Numbered from the stretch's first letter, positions 33,935-45,995 are shown. The stretch: 64,000 nucleotides of DNA from Atrina japonica (GCA_030159075.1 BROG01000527.1:454501-518500), one strand, 5' to 3'. The notes: generated from the sequence alone by a model not told the origin. Program-made: numbers and translations.

Positions 33935-34479
33935 ACTGTATATTACGTGGAAATTTTCACTCCCATTTAATTTTCACCATTTTCGTCTTTAGATAAGTGG
34001 GCTAAATTGAAATGAAAGTGAAATACTTTCGAGCCAAAAACTGGAGCATGGAGACGCATGCCATTCATGAGACTGGCGAATTAGGCATGGGGTTTCCCTT
34101 ATCCATGATTTCTGCGTCTCTGATGCACAAAATCTGTTCAGGATGCAAAACATGAATACTGGCGAGTCCCTAAGGACACACAAACACTCGTAGTTCTTTT
34201 TCAACCCGAGACTTAAACTGTGATCCTTGTTTTCATATGTTTCCTTGAAGTTCACTGGCTTACGGAATCTCAAATTTAATACAGGACTCAGGAATTTTGT
34301 TCTTGTGGGTCCCTCGGACTCACTAAAATAACATCCTAGAGATAACCCTGATTAGGGCAAAATTAAGATGAAATGAATGCGCTTTCTATTGTAAAATGGC
34401 AAAACACTGATTCAGGCAAAATTAAGATGAAATGAATGCACTTTCTGTTGTAAAATGGCAAAAATTCCAATGTATACAG
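33935..34479. mobile_element. MITE family S copy 2, interrupted by a second element
   Basis: Left end ACTGTATATTACGTGGAAAT, right end AAAATTCCAATGTATACAG. Blocks for GCATGCCATTCATGAGACTG and TTAGGGCAAAATTAAG follow the order of copy 1. It is split by a 266-bp insertion at 34086-34351. Its right half carries a tandem duplication of about 50 bp (34357-34455), with GCAAAATTAAGATGAAATGA present twice. Confidence 0.75.
34086..34351. mobile_element. MITE family T copy 1, nested in family S
   Basis: Ends GGGGTTTCCCTT and GAGATAACCCTGA are imperfect inverted repeats. TTAGG occurs at 34081-34085 and 34352-34356 and once at the matching place of the uninterrupted S copy, so it is the target duplication. 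GTGGGTCCCTCGGACTCACT is shared with the copy at 56930. Confidence 0.7.
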
Positions 34480-35221
34480 CATTTATTTACATATCTATTG
34501 CATTACAATTTATCATTTGAACAATACTGCTGGTATGATCAAGAGATATCATTGGGGGTTATAATTTCATGGAGATTGCAAGTTCATGGCATTTTGTTTT
34601 TCCTTTATATCTTGTTAAAATCTGATGAGATTAGATGCTTTCTGGAACATTTGAGGTTACCTATATTTATGAAGTATTCAAACTTGAAGACATACATTTG
34701 TATGCAAGCTACAACAGGTAGATAGAATAAAAATCAATTAAAGTAGTCAAAATTATCGCAATTTTCTTGGTACTGAAGATTTAGAGACACCAACGACCAA
34801 ATTTTGACATAATGGGTATATTATTCGACTCAAAATTGTATCATCTATTTCAAATACCTTTGACCTACTGGGTATATTAACTATATGTGTGAAAAGAGCT
34901 TGGACAGAAAAGTCACATGCTCTGGAAGTTGACCCATGAACTTACAATCCATTAACAAAATAAACAACGTTGGTAAACACCATCATTTCAGCTCTATTAC
35001 AAAATAAAATTTGGCAATATAACTGTTATTTTTGCATTGTACAATGATTAACAGATAAAATTTTAAGTGAGATCATAAGCATTTAGTTTTCAGCAGTAAT
35101 AACGCTAGGTTGGTTAACCCCACAAACTTACGATCCACGAGGATATATTTACAGGTCATAATTCAGATTTATCTTATGTTTTGCATTTTTTATGCTTTAC
35201 ATCCCCTACACTCCAAGACTT

Positions 35222-35365
35222 AACTAATATATGGAAATATCATCAGCTTTAGGTAAGTTGCCATAAATTTTGACCTGAGCTAAAGACCAATGCCAATGCA
35301 GTTAGGGTTCTTTCATGCACCATGCTTGCTTTGACATTGGACCTTGGTCTCATTAAAAAGCACTG
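35222..35365 (-). mobile_element. SINE family I fragment, tail half
   Basis: GGAAATATCATCAGCTTTAG, TTTTGACCTGAGCTAAAGAC and TTTCATGCACCATGCTTGC line up with 10999-11150 and 58612-58720. Confidence 0.6.
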
Positions 35366-35390
35366 GGCCTTCAAATTATTACAGTGGAAT

Positions 35391-35561
35391 GTGATTTAGT
35401 GACCACCTGTGTATAAAGACCACCTGGACACAAAGACTGTTTTTTGCTGTCCTCAATAGTATCATTTGTGTACAAATCAACCTCTATATAAAGACCACCT
35501 CCCTATAAAGGCAGGTTTTCTTGTGTCCCTAGGGAGGTTGTTATATACATGTTTCACCGTA
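35391..35561 (+). mobile_element. MITE family D copy 2
   Basis: A 171-bp element: ACAGTGGAATGTG at the left, then GTATAAAGACCACCTGGACA, CAAATCAACCTCTATATAAA and TTATATACATGTTTCACCGT at the right. Confidence 0.85.
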
Positions 35562-35581
35562 TTAACAAAAAATATGTAATC

Positions 35582-35670
35582 AACCCATTTACTCCTAAAG
35601 ACACATTTGGACTTGGTTAAGTCATTAATTTATAGAAGAGTCCATTATTTTTTAGGGGATGATGAGTTAA
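35582..35670 (-). mobile_element. Family F copy
   Basis: CCATTTACTCCTAAAGACAC to AGGGGATGATGAGTTAA; separated by about 20 bp from the family D copy ending at 35561. Confidence 0.75.
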
Positions 35671-35694
35671 ATCTATAATTACAAACATCAAAAC

Positions 35695-36355
35695 AATGTC
35701 AAATATCAACTTACAAAACTAAATCAAAATACAAAAATATCAAATAGAATAACATACTAAACAAAAGTACAGAAAATGTCAGAAGACTTACCAAACTGTA
35801 TCTAAATACAGAAAATGTCAAAAATAGCCTACCAAACTGTACAGATTATATTCAATAAATGTTTACAAAGATGTATTAGACCACACTGGAAATGTCAATA
35901 AAATACATCAAAGGAAAATGTCGAAAATGTCAAACTGTATCTAAATACAGAAAATGTCAATAACTGCTTACCAAACTGTATCAAAGTACAGTTAATGTCA
36001 AAAACTGCTTACCAAACTGTATCAAAGTATAGAAAATGTCAAAAACTGCTTACCAAACTGTATCTAAGTAGAGAAAATGTCAAAAACTGCTTACCAAACT
36101 GTATCAAAGTACAGTTAATGTCAAAAACTGCTTACCAAACTGTATCAAAGTATAGAAAATGTCAAAAACTACTTACCAAACTGTATCTAAGTAGAGAAAA
36201 TGTCAAAAACTGCTTACCAAACTGTATCAAAATACAGAAAATGTCAAAAACTGCTTACCAAACTATATCTAAATACAGAATATCAAACTGTATCAAAGTT
36301 AGAAAATATCAAAAACTGCTTACCAAACTGTATCAAAATACAGAAATGTCAAATA
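35695..36355. repeat. 41-bp minisatellite with 123-bp higher-order period
   Basis: ATGTCAAAAACTGCTTACCA recurs every 41 bp; the array is clean from about 35940 to 36270 and decayed outside. Three unit types (GTACAGTTA, GTATAGAAA, GTAGAGAAA) alternate, so exact repetition is every 123 bp (GTTAATGTCA at 35991 and 36114). The 125-codon open frame arises because the unit lacks stops in all three frames of one strand. Confidence 0.9.
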
Positions 36356-37404
36356 TGCTTCTTGAATTGTAACAGATCTCTTTCAACTTAACACAACCAA
36401 AATCCTGCCACAAGAGAAACTGATAGTGAAGATTCATATCAAATTAAGTGATTTCTAACAACGTAACCCATGTCTAAGGATATGAACAAGCTTAGTCGCT
36501 AATTCATCCGCCTAATATCTAAAGAATCCATAACACACAGTTTCAACAACACAAATATTACTTCGGCCAATATCAACTTTCTCGCTTATTTTCATCAGTC
36601 TCAAAGGAAGTAAGAAAAGCTCTACTTCACAAACAGTAAACTTGTTGTTTTAATAAATTAGAGAAATGTTGACAAACACCTTTTAAGCATTACACCCCTC
36701 CTATGAACAAATTAGACTTATGAAACGAGTAGCAAAGATTGTCGGCCATTAATCAGGTAACCAACAACTTGAGATACCTATTTTGCTATGGGCAGCCCAG
36801 AGACTAAAGCATTAAATATGGTTCATCCTCCATGTTGGCACAAACATGCCTTGTCCTTAGAGCTGGAGAACAGATGTGTCAATTTTTCAGTTATATACTG
36901 CATTGTTAATGGAAAGGTAAACAGCTTTGAAGACAGGATGTCTCATTGCTGGGAATCCCATCTTAGAGTGCGCAATTTCCTCTAACTAAGCCGCCACCAA
37001 TTCTTTTCGAATTTGCATGAAATCAATTTTCACCTACTGAAAATGTACCTCAGAGAATACAATACGCACACAAAAAGATAAATTTGACACCAGTTTTTGC
37101 TAATCTAGTTTCTCGGTCTTTTTTATTAGTCTCGTTTATTGCTTTGCCACATAAAACTTTCAACTTAAAACACTTACAATTTGGTTTTCACCGTATTAGA
37201 AAGAGAAGCGGTGGCTGTTGCGTGCATTTCTTCAGTATCAATAATTCAAATTAAAAGAATTAATTCTTGTTGAAGGAATTCAAGAAGGACTAAACCACAT
37301 CCTTGCCAAACATACTTTAGATGAAAAAAAGTATGTGAGCAAAACCAATCATAAAAGAGAATATTTTACAAGTTAGATTGGAAATAAGTTTTAAACAAAA
37401 ACAG
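36356..37404. other. No strong feature
   Basis: A 65-codon frame at 36788-36985 (MGSPETKALNMVHPP start) has somewhat balanced composition and a possible GGAAAG/GTAAAC donor at 36916, but no further support. Confidence 0.3.
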
Positions 37405-37442
37405 GACCTGGCACCATACAACTTAAGAATTACTTAAGTCTA
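37405..37442. mobile_element. MITE family L fragment, left end only
   Basis: GACCTGGCACCATACAACTT continuing AAGAATTACTTAAGTC matches the family L terminus, then breaks at an A run. The sequence after it (37450-37505) looks like a SINE head in reverse orientation. Confidence 0.65.
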
Positions 37443-37509
37443 AAAAAAAATATGATACCAAGAATCAAACTCAGGACCTTCCACCTGCGAATCAAACACT
37501 CGTTAAAGG

Positions 37510-39145
37510 AGTAACATAACAAGTTATCAAGAATCTACACAACATTAATAAGAAGGATAATCTAAGCAATGTGAGCTGTCGTCAACAACATTTTTTTTTT
37601 TTTTGAACTTATCAAATCAACTCTAAACCATTTTAAAAGGATAAAAATCTACCTATATTCATCGCGATTTAAACCCCTAATCATAGTTTTTCAGGAATGA
37701 AATAAATACTTTAATTTAATACAGTATTTCTTCCACGTAATCGTAATCTTCAAATGACCTCAAGATCAAACATTCCGAGGTCTTTTATCATGCATGATCA
37801 AATACATGTATTTGTGGAAGCTGAAGCAATATCAGAAACATAAGATCATCAACATTCACATTTATAAAAATTCTTTTTTTACACGAACATAAATTGAATA
37901 CAACCACTAACACCTGAGTTATATTCGAATCCCATGTGTTTCCTTGACACTCACTTACCTTCGTAAAAAAAAATACCAAACTTCAATTTTCGATGGCGGA
38001 TTCAAACTTGAATTTACAACGGTTTACCTTTGACAAGATTTTTTCTAATAATTCGCATGTATGTTGTTGTACATGTATTTAACCACCATGTGATCTCTAT
38101 TTGATGTATATGAGATAAAGTATTGAATAAAGTCTGCACGTGAAATTTCCGACGACAGCTCATCCTGCTTTAAACAGAACTCGACTTACCAGCTACTGCA
38201 TACTTTAGAGATCTAAGGGGATCTATATCATCTCAATTGTAAAATCATTAGAAATCGCTAGTGCACTAACAACTAATCACAAGTTTGTCTTACCAACTAG
38301 AACATCTGTACATTGTAATTTTTTGTGCATGTTGTGTTTGGTACAAGGGTCCAAATACAGACAAACAATCTATAATTCTCAACACAGTGATAAAAGAAGT
38401 AAATTCTCAAATAATCCTTGCGCTACTTTAATCTGAAGTAAAATTGGTACCCCACATTCCAGCTCTGCTATACACCAATCCCTGTAGGAAAAATGCCATC
38501 ATCACATTTTTAACACCTCATATCCATATTCTTTCAACATTGCACAGACATCTACAAGGTGTAACCCAATTTGTCATAATTGCATTTTGGCAAATTGATC
38601 ACTTGTAGTTTAAACACACCTGTCAAATGTGTGATATGAATTAGAGCAGGCACTGGTTGTTAGGTTATTGGTATTGACTGTCAATGGTGGAATTAAAAGA
38701 TAAACCATGGAACCACTCCAAACAATAGACGGACACTCACCTCAAAACAGGCTTAATAATGTCAGAAACTGCATGGCTGTCACGAAGTGCACCCTGGGAG
38801 TTTTTATCTGTATGACATTCATAGCTACCCTATGAATATGAGAATCAAGATTTACATGTTCTAGAACAGAACAAGTCATGGCTAAAACAAAAAATATTCA
38901 CCGACATGCATGGTAGCAGTATACTGTGTGTGAAATGCTCATGGTGGTTCAGAGGTTTGTGCGCTGGCCTGTCAAGATGAAGGTTTTGATCATGCCGAGG
39001 AAACTAGTTATCAAAATATCATTAAAACAAACAAAAAATAAAAACCTTGCAGATTAAACAAATGCCTGAAAGCATATCTTAAGATAATAACAGTAATGCT
39101 GAGTTGGCAGGCAGACATTTTATAGATGTCAATAGCACTATATAT
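37510..39145. other. Mostly unassigned; SINE-head-like piece near 38942
   Basis: GGTGGTTCAGAGGTTTGTGC and GCTGGCCTGTCAAGATGAAG (38943-38984) look like an isolated tRNA-like SINE head. The rest is AT-rich DNA. Confidence 0.35.
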
Positions 39146-39310
39146 ACAGTAAAACCTGCTTGAGCATCCACCTGGTCACAAAGACCATTTTTTCTGTCCC
39201 CAATAGTACTGTTTGTGTACCAATCAATCTCTATATAAAGACCACCTCCCTATAAAGACTGGTTTTGTTGTGTCCCAAAGGCGGTTTTTATATACAAGTT
39301 TCATTATGTA
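39146..39310 (+). mobile_element. MITE family D copy 3
   Basis: ACAGTAAAACCTGCTTGAGC at the left, CAATCTCTATATAAAGACCA in the middle, TATATACAAGTTTCATTATG at the right. Close match in order and length to 35391-35561. Confidence 0.85.
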
Positions 39311-39429
39311 CATGTTATATCTTTGTCAACATTTACAAATCTATAAATCTGCTTATTATTCTCGGTCCTTATTTTTCTAAAATATAAAGACTGTCTTGCA
39401 TGGTTTTAAAAGTTAAAAATGAAGGTCAA

Positions 39430-39519
39430 ACACACAAACACACATAGGCACACAGAGACATACACACAAACACACACACAAACATACACACACACAGACA
39501 TACACAAACATAGACACAA

Positions 39520-39564
<45 letters not shown>

Positions 39565-39598
39565 CATACATACATGTACAAACACAAACACACACACA

Positions 39599-39676
<78 letters not shown>

Positions 39677-39744
39677 CATACACACATACACAGACATACA
39701 CACAAACACACACACACACACAAACATACACACACACACACAAA
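39430..39744. repeat. Long interrupted (CA)n tract
   Basis: About 315 bp of CA with AAACA, TACA and GACA interruptions, likely old and expanded. The three overlapping minus-strand frames rich in Val and Cys are by-products. Confidence 0.95.
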
Positions 39745-40710
39745 GTGAACAAACACAGAGACAAACATACAGACTACAAACCTGGATGGAACATAAAAAT
39801 GAAAACTCAACAGGAAACATGATCTTTTGTGAGTTAACAAATAAGGTCAGAATAAATAAAAAGAGTAAATTCTGGTATGAAGCATTTAGTTTACAAAATC
39901 TTTCCTTGGGTCATCCCTAAGACAGGTGGTAATTAATTATTGACACCTGTAATGTTTCAAAGAACATAACTCAGTTAGCAATCAATAATCAGGTTCCCAT
40001 CTGATCTTCAGTTTTAATAAAGCAAAGACCTTTTGACAATCGATGGGCATATTGAATGTGATTTATCTTAAAAGGTATAAATATCTTTCCGGTTAGGCTG
40101 TACAGAGAAATCTTCATACACATGACGCAGATAAATGGCTTGTGTTAATGATATCACAGAAGACAAGGTAAGCTGGGGTCATGTGATCTCTATAGATTAC
40201 AGTGGTGGGGACGTAAACATTCAAGTTGTTTGTAAATCTTTGTTTTGTATAATTGTTGCTTTACATCCTGTTGAAAATGCTTCATTTACATGGAGAGATT
40301 ACACGCTAAACTGTATGTTATTCAGTTTTTATCCTTAATGTGCAGGAGTAAAGAAGATATTTAATGTGTGGGCTATTTTTGGCCCACCTAACTGACCGAA
40401 GGGGATACCAGAATCACTAAATTCACAATTTCTGTACATGTTCCCCTTACCCTAGTGAAGCTTTTTACCATATCTGAAGATTATTGGAAAAGTAACGTTA
40501 CTTAATGTATGATGCAAGATAACCAAAGGCATAAGATCACATAGGTGACTCAGGGTGACCTAAAAATAAAATATCTAGTACCATCAATAAATGATCACAT
40601 CCAACAGAACATAGTATATAGTTCATGGCAAATAAAACATGATACAGAACTCGTAACCATTAAAATAAAATACAGTGGAACCTTGCCGATAGATCACCTC
40701 ATTTAGGAGA

Positions 40711-40935
40711 CCACCTCACATTTCAGACCACAAGTTTTCGGTCTCTTGATAAATATTTAATAAGTACAGAACCTCACTAAAGAGACCACCTCACATTTCA
40801 GACCACAAGTTTTCGGTCTCTTGATAAATATTTAATAAGTACAGAACCTCACTAAAGAGACCACCTCACATTTCAGACCACAAGTTTTCGGTCTCTTGAT
40901 AAATATTTAATAAGTACAGAACCTCACTTAGGAGT
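40711..40935. repeat. 75-bp tandem repeat, three units
   Basis: CCACCTCACATTTCAGACCA begins at 40711, 40786 and 40861, an exact 75-bp period, with almost identical units. This is an internal amplification of the family E MITE and probably recent. Confidence 0.9.
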
Positions 40936-41018
40936 CTGCCTCACTAATCAGACTACAGTAAAACATGCTTTAGCAACCACCTGTGTATTACTTTAATTTA
41001 ATTTGAGATAAATGAAAT

Positions 41019-41201
41019 ACAGTAAAACATGCTTTAGCGACAACCTGTGTATAAAAGACCACCTGGTCATAAAGATTGTTTTTTTGCTGTTCCCAATAGA
41101 ACTGTTTCTGTACAAATCAACATCTATATAAAGACAACCTCCATATAAAGACTGGTTTTGTTGTGTCCTTAATGGAGTCTTTATATACAAGTTTCACTGT
41201 A
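41019..41201 (+). mobile_element. MITE family D copy 4, nested in family E
   Basis: ACAGTAAAACATGCTTTAGC to TACAAGTTTCACTGTA. A partial copy of its first 36 bp sits just upstream at 40955-40990, so the insertion was partly duplicated or two insertions occurred. Confidence 0.8.
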
Positions 41202-41357
41202 CTTTGAATCAGTTAGTTGGGTGGTCTTAACATTGAGGTTCCACTGTATGTAGAACTGTCACAACCACTGGAGTATGATACACATCAAACCATTTAATAT
41301 GACACAATTCATAGCCATTAAAATGTTATAAATGTATCACAACCATGATGAGTCATG

Positions 41358-42097
41358 ATAGAGTTACATTTATCACTGAATCATTTTACATGTCTCAGCA
41401 TCAGATAGAGTTACATTTATCACTGAATCATTTAACATGTCTCAGCACCAGATAGAGTTACATTTATCATTTAATCATTTTACATGTCTCAGCACCAGAT
41501 AGAGTTACATTATCACTGAATCATTTTACATGTCTCAGCACCAGATAGAGTATCACTGAATCATTTTACATGTCTCAGCATCAGACAGAGTTACATTTAT
41601 CACTGAATCATATTACATCCCTCAATGCCAGATAGAGTTACATTATCACTGAATCATTTAACATGTCTCAGCACCAGATAGAGCTAAATATATCACTGAA
41701 TCATTTAACATGTCTCAGCACCAGACAGAGTTACATTTATCACTGAATCATATTACATCCCTCAATGCCAGACAGAGTTACATTTATCACTGAATCATTT
41801 TACATGTCTCAGCACCAGATAGAGTTACATTATCACTGAATCATTTAACATGTCTCAGCACCAGACAGAGTTACATTTATCACTGAATCATATTACATCC
41901 CTCAATGCCAGACAGAGTTACATTTATCACTGAATCATTTTACATGTCTCAGCATCAGAAAGAGTTACATTATCACTGAATCATTTAACATGTCTCAGCA
42001 TCAGAAAGAGTTACATTATCACTGAATCATTTAACATGTCTCAGCATCAGAAAGAGTTACATTTATCATTGAATCATTTTACATGTCTCAGCACCAA
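41358..42097. repeat. 47-bp minisatellite, 16 units, 140-bp higher-order period
   Basis: The core CACTGAATCATTTTACATGT followed by CTCAGCACCAGATAGAGTTA occurs 16 times with lengths of 41-47 bp. A variant, TATTACATCCCTCAATGCCA, appears at 41611, 41751 and 41891, exactly 140 bp apart, showing that blocks of three units were copied together. Confidence 0.95.
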
Positions 42098-42248
42098 AGA
42101 CCAAGATACAAGTTCCTAAACAAGACAGAAGATGTGGGTTTCAAAACCAGTGCATCATGATACATGTATCAGAGCCATTGATTTTCTAAGTGAAAATCGT
42201 TGCATGTGGTGTCAAAGACCACTACAAACAAACAAACAAAACCATATA

Positions 42249-42338
42249 AGTTCACAAAACCAGGGTTCACAATATGATAACTAAAGTTCACAAAACCAGA
42301 ACCAGGGTTCACAAAACAAGAACTAGGGTTCACAATAA
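42249..42338. repeat. Degenerate short repeat (AGGGTTCACAAAACCAGAAC)
   Basis: Five imperfect copies of GTTCACAAAACCAG-like words over 90 bp. Confidence 0.7.
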
Positions 42339-43073
42339 TTAAATCGTAATTTACCTGCAAATACAAAATAGCATGGCTATCCAATATCATTGTTCTACAT
42401 ACAGATAAAACACACATGCATTTCCTAAAGTTCAAATATTTAGAAAATGAACACAAACAACATGAAAGTCAAACTACATGTATCTGTCCATCTCAAAGCC
42501 AAGAAAGTTTTACATGATAAGTCTCCATCAGTCTGTGAGAGAGAATTGTGTCTAGCAGGATAGAGTATAAAAATCAATGCAAATCTCTGCCAAAAAGCTT
42601 TTTTACGTGTACCTCTGCCAACTGCCAACAAAAAGCAACTGGAATACAAATCTGACAGCTAGGCCATGTTTTCAACATACCTTGCCAGTTAACTTCAAGC
42701 TGAGTTTAATGGCAGACAAGACAGAGAGAAATATCCCATGTCATACTTGAAGATTAACTACAAGCAAGCAACAATGCCTTATGTATTGTGTTAATGGCAG
42801 ATTCATTGGTATATGTAGGTATAGGATTTCAATTCAGTTTTTTTATTATTTCAATCATGGTGCCTGACAGATAGGGAAATCTGACGTCAGTACAAAGCAA
42901 AACAGTAGTTGTCTGTAGTATTGTTGATCATTTACAAACAACCAACTAGTATCAGCTGAGATGCATCAGTTTGTATAGACTATAATAAAGATACATGTTT
43001 GATATTCTGTTATAAACATATTTAAAACATTAAAAAATAAATTTCTCATCTATGTTCTCCAAAATGAAACTAG

Positions 43074-43097
43074 CTCTCCCTCTCTCTCTCTCTCTAG

Positions 43098-43174
<77 letters not shown>
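43074..43174. repeat. (CT)n followed by (TG)n microsatellite
   Basis: CT repeats to 43095 and then 37 uninterrupted TG repeats (43101-43174). Confidence 0.95.
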
Positions 43175-43176
<2 letters not shown>

Positions 43177-43941
43177 CAACAACACACACATACTTCTAAA
43201 ATCATTTTTGATTCAATTTCATACAATTACAGACTGCTGTTTAATTAAATGTCCAGATTAATCAATCCACGAAACACAACTTTGATCAATTTTTATTTGA
43301 TAATCAATTTTCTATAGCTATTCTCACTCTTATAGTTTCAATACCAATCTCTGGGGCTAATGCGCTCTTGTCCAGAAACACCATGACTGATTGTTACAGA
43401 GATCAATAAATTCATTCCTTTACACAGAATGGTAGTACCATACATACTTTGTGAACTTCCTGAACTAAAGAAAATGCTTCCAAAAAATCAAACTTAAAAA
43501 ATCTATAATATTTGAGTTCTTCTGAACTGGGATATTATACATAATTCATCATCAAAAAGAAACTATTAATCCATGCTGTAATAATTTTTCATGGCCAATT
43601 TCAAAGAAAAAATTGAAAAGTCACTAAACTAACATTAAAATCGTGACAATAATTAGCAACTGCATGAGAAACAAAAATACCACAATGTTATATCACTGAG
43701 CTGATGGTCTTTTTGGGATTCCTGACAAAGAATAAAGAGTGAGATCGTATACCAGAACACCAATCATCAAAGGGAGCATGAGTTATATAGATATGTATTA
43801 TTTCTAGACAGAGATATTTATGCCTGCATGTAGTGGGTTATTATGCAAGATTGATATAATATATATTGCTGTATTATGTATGTATACATAACATCTATCA
43901 AGATTATCACATATGTTTAGAAGAAATATTTAGTTTACTGT

Positions 43942-44205
43942 GTTTGTTTATTGTTGTTTAATGTCCCACTCAAGAATCTATCACTCATATGGAGACATCA
44001 CCAAATGGCGATGAAGGGCTTCAAATTTTGGCATATGCTCGGCACTTATGGCCATTGAGCAGTGCTGACACCTACTGCGACACGGGACCTCAGTTTTTAC
44101 TGTCTCATCAGAAGGACAGGAAACCAACCTGCCGCCAGCTGGACTCAAACTCACGACCTCAAGATCAAGAGTCAAACGCGCTACCAGCTGAGCCAGATCG
44201 GCTCT
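43942..44205 (-). mobile_element. tRNA-derived SINE family A copy, full length
   Basis: Reverse orientation from GTTTGTTTATTGTTGTTTAA to CTGAGCCAGATCGGCTCT. About 23 bp of the middle (GTTCTTTAAC region) are absent. Confidence 0.85.
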
Positions 44206-44210
44206 AGTTA

Positions 44211-44377
44211 ACAGTGAAACCTAACTTGAGAGACCACCTGTCTTGTGAAACCACAAATTGAAAAACAATCATTTAAACAATCCTTTAAATAAAACACTCT
44301 TTTAAAGGGAGCACCTGTCTTGATAGACCACTTCTGAGTGGCAGATGGGATGGTCTCGCAAGACATGTTTCACTGTA
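44211..44377 (-). mobile_element. MITE family B copy 4
   Basis: Reverse orientation: AGAGACCACCTGTCTTGTGA at the left, GGATGGTCTCGCAAGACATG near the right end at CACTGTA. It starts six bases after the SINE copy at 43942-44205. Confidence 0.85.
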
Positions 44378-44747
44378 CATGACTTAAAACAAGGGTGTGG
44401 CAAGCATGTGCAACATGCATATTGTTTAACAGTCAAATGGAAATGAAATTTAAAATTCTATAAGATACATGCACATTGAATTTTGTTGTTGTTGTTTTCT
44501 TTTTTTCTTTTTTGTTTTGTTGTTGTTTCAGTACCATTTTCATCCAAAATCTGAACAACAATTATGTAAAAATAATCACTACCTATTTTACCAGAGTCTC
44601 AGGAAAGCTCTAGGACTTAACTGGGAGTCAACCCTTCGCTTACTTGCTTGTGGGACAAATACACTCAAGCTTAGTGAAAAGGGAATGAAGTTAAACTAAT
44701 TACAAAAATTTGGATAATGAAAGATTAAATATGGAAATGAAAGAGAC

Positions 44748-45078
44748 AGACAGGGAGACAAAGACAAAATGACTGAAAGACAATTGAAAAAAAAAAGAGG
44801 GGGGCACAAAAGATAAAGAGAGGGCACAAAATAAGAGTTAGAGTGACAAATGCAGAGACTGAGACAGGGCGACAAAGACAAAATGATAGAAAGACAATAT
44901 GATAAAGATTGGGCACAAAAGATAAAGACAGATAAAGTGAGAGATAGAATGACAAAGACAAACAGAGGGAGACAAAGACAGAATGACAAAGACAGTGACA
45001 AAGAGGGCAAATAAAGGTCGACAAAGTAAGAGATAGTGACAAAGACAGAGACAGAGAGACAAAGACAGATACAAGAAT
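44748..45078. repeat. GACAAAGACAGA-rich low-complexity tract
   Basis: About 330 bp almost without T, built from GACAAA, GACAGA and AGAATGA words with no strict period. The strand asymmetry is strong. The three minus-strand Ser/Leu/Cys-rich frames are by-products. Confidence 0.85.
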
Positions 45079-45302
45079 ATCATAACCGTATTTATTCTAC
45101 AATATATATCATTGTATCATTCTCTCATCATATCACTTATAACACGCCATCACAGAAACATTAAACAGATATTATCACATAATACAGTGATAAATCCTCT
45201 CAAACTGTCTGGAGAATTACAACACAAGAGAGAGAACTCTATCAGTTTTGTGTTCACAGTAAATAAACAGATCAGTTACTCTGAAGTCACTTATTTACAG
45301 AG

Positions 45303-45390
45303 GTTAACTCCTAAATCCCTGAAAAACAGTAGACTCTTCTGAAAATCAATGACTTAGACCAGTCCAAATGTGTCTGTAGGGGTGAATGAG
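45303..45390 (+). mobile_element. Family F copy, cluster member 1
   Basis: TTAACTCCTAAATCCCTGAA to GTCTGTAGGGGTGAATGAGG. Confidence 0.75.
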
Positions 45391-45795
45391 GTAGTGGACC
45401 CTTTATTGTACAGGGTCTTGTGTCCAGTAATTATGGCTATTTTACTCATAAACAATACAGAAACAAGAATTGATTCATCCAACTTCTTTTATTTAACTGA
45501 CAGATTTTTATTTGAAGACATGGAAATTTTTAATGAGCGATACTTTGTTGGAGTAAAATGCGAGCTACACAGTGAACATATTTGGGAAATTAGGCTGAAA
45601 ATTGTGGGGCAAAAAATAGTAAATTTTGCATCGAGAACGGGGCCTTTTAACAGACCCACATGTTGATGATATTAGTCCCTGATTTATTCCTTTATATTCA
45701 CTCCAACTGTAAGGAGACTTTCCTTAGCATGCAAACAAAGGGAGAAAGGAAAGTAATAACATGCTCATCTTCCCTGTAAAATTTTCTGAAGTAAA

Positions 45796-45886
45796 TTAAC
45801 TCATTTACCCCTGAACACACTTTTGGGCTGGTCTTAGTCATTGATTTACAGAAGAGTCCATTGTTTTCCAGGGGTTGACAAGTTAA
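45796..45886 (-). mobile_element. Family F copy, cluster member 2
   Basis: TTAACTCATTTACCCCTGAA to CCAGGGGTTGACAAGTTAA, opposite orientation to its neighbours. Confidence 0.8.
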
Positions 45887-45995
45887 TGATATTCCTTTAT
45901 AATAGCAATGCCTACAAAATCTTGCTACAGGTATATTAATTATGTATTATATTTACATGTATTTATAGACCTATAAGCATGTGCCTTTGGTGAAT

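Larger units (their letters stand above)
40672..41248 (+). mobile_element. MITE family E copy, expanded and interrupted
   Basis: ACAGTGGAACCTTGCCGATA at the left and GTGGTCTTAACATTGAGGTT then CCACTGTA at the right. The interior holds three 75-bp units and a complete family D element. Confidence 0.75.

Noticed and set aside
35995..36372. 125-codon repetitive open frame
   Set aside because: Produced by a 41-bp minisatellite that lacks stops in all frames of one strand. The units shift frame, which a protein repeat would not.
36788..36985. 65-codon frame with fairly balanced composition
   Set aside because: No homology I can name, no splice acceptor or promoter. A possible donor at 36916 is not enough.
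39406..39840. Three overlapping Val/Cys-rich frames up to 144 codons
   Set aside because: Readings of the CA tract on the minus strand.
41358..42097. CRISPR-like array
   Set aside because: The units are directly tandem with no unique spacers, in a eukaryotic genome.
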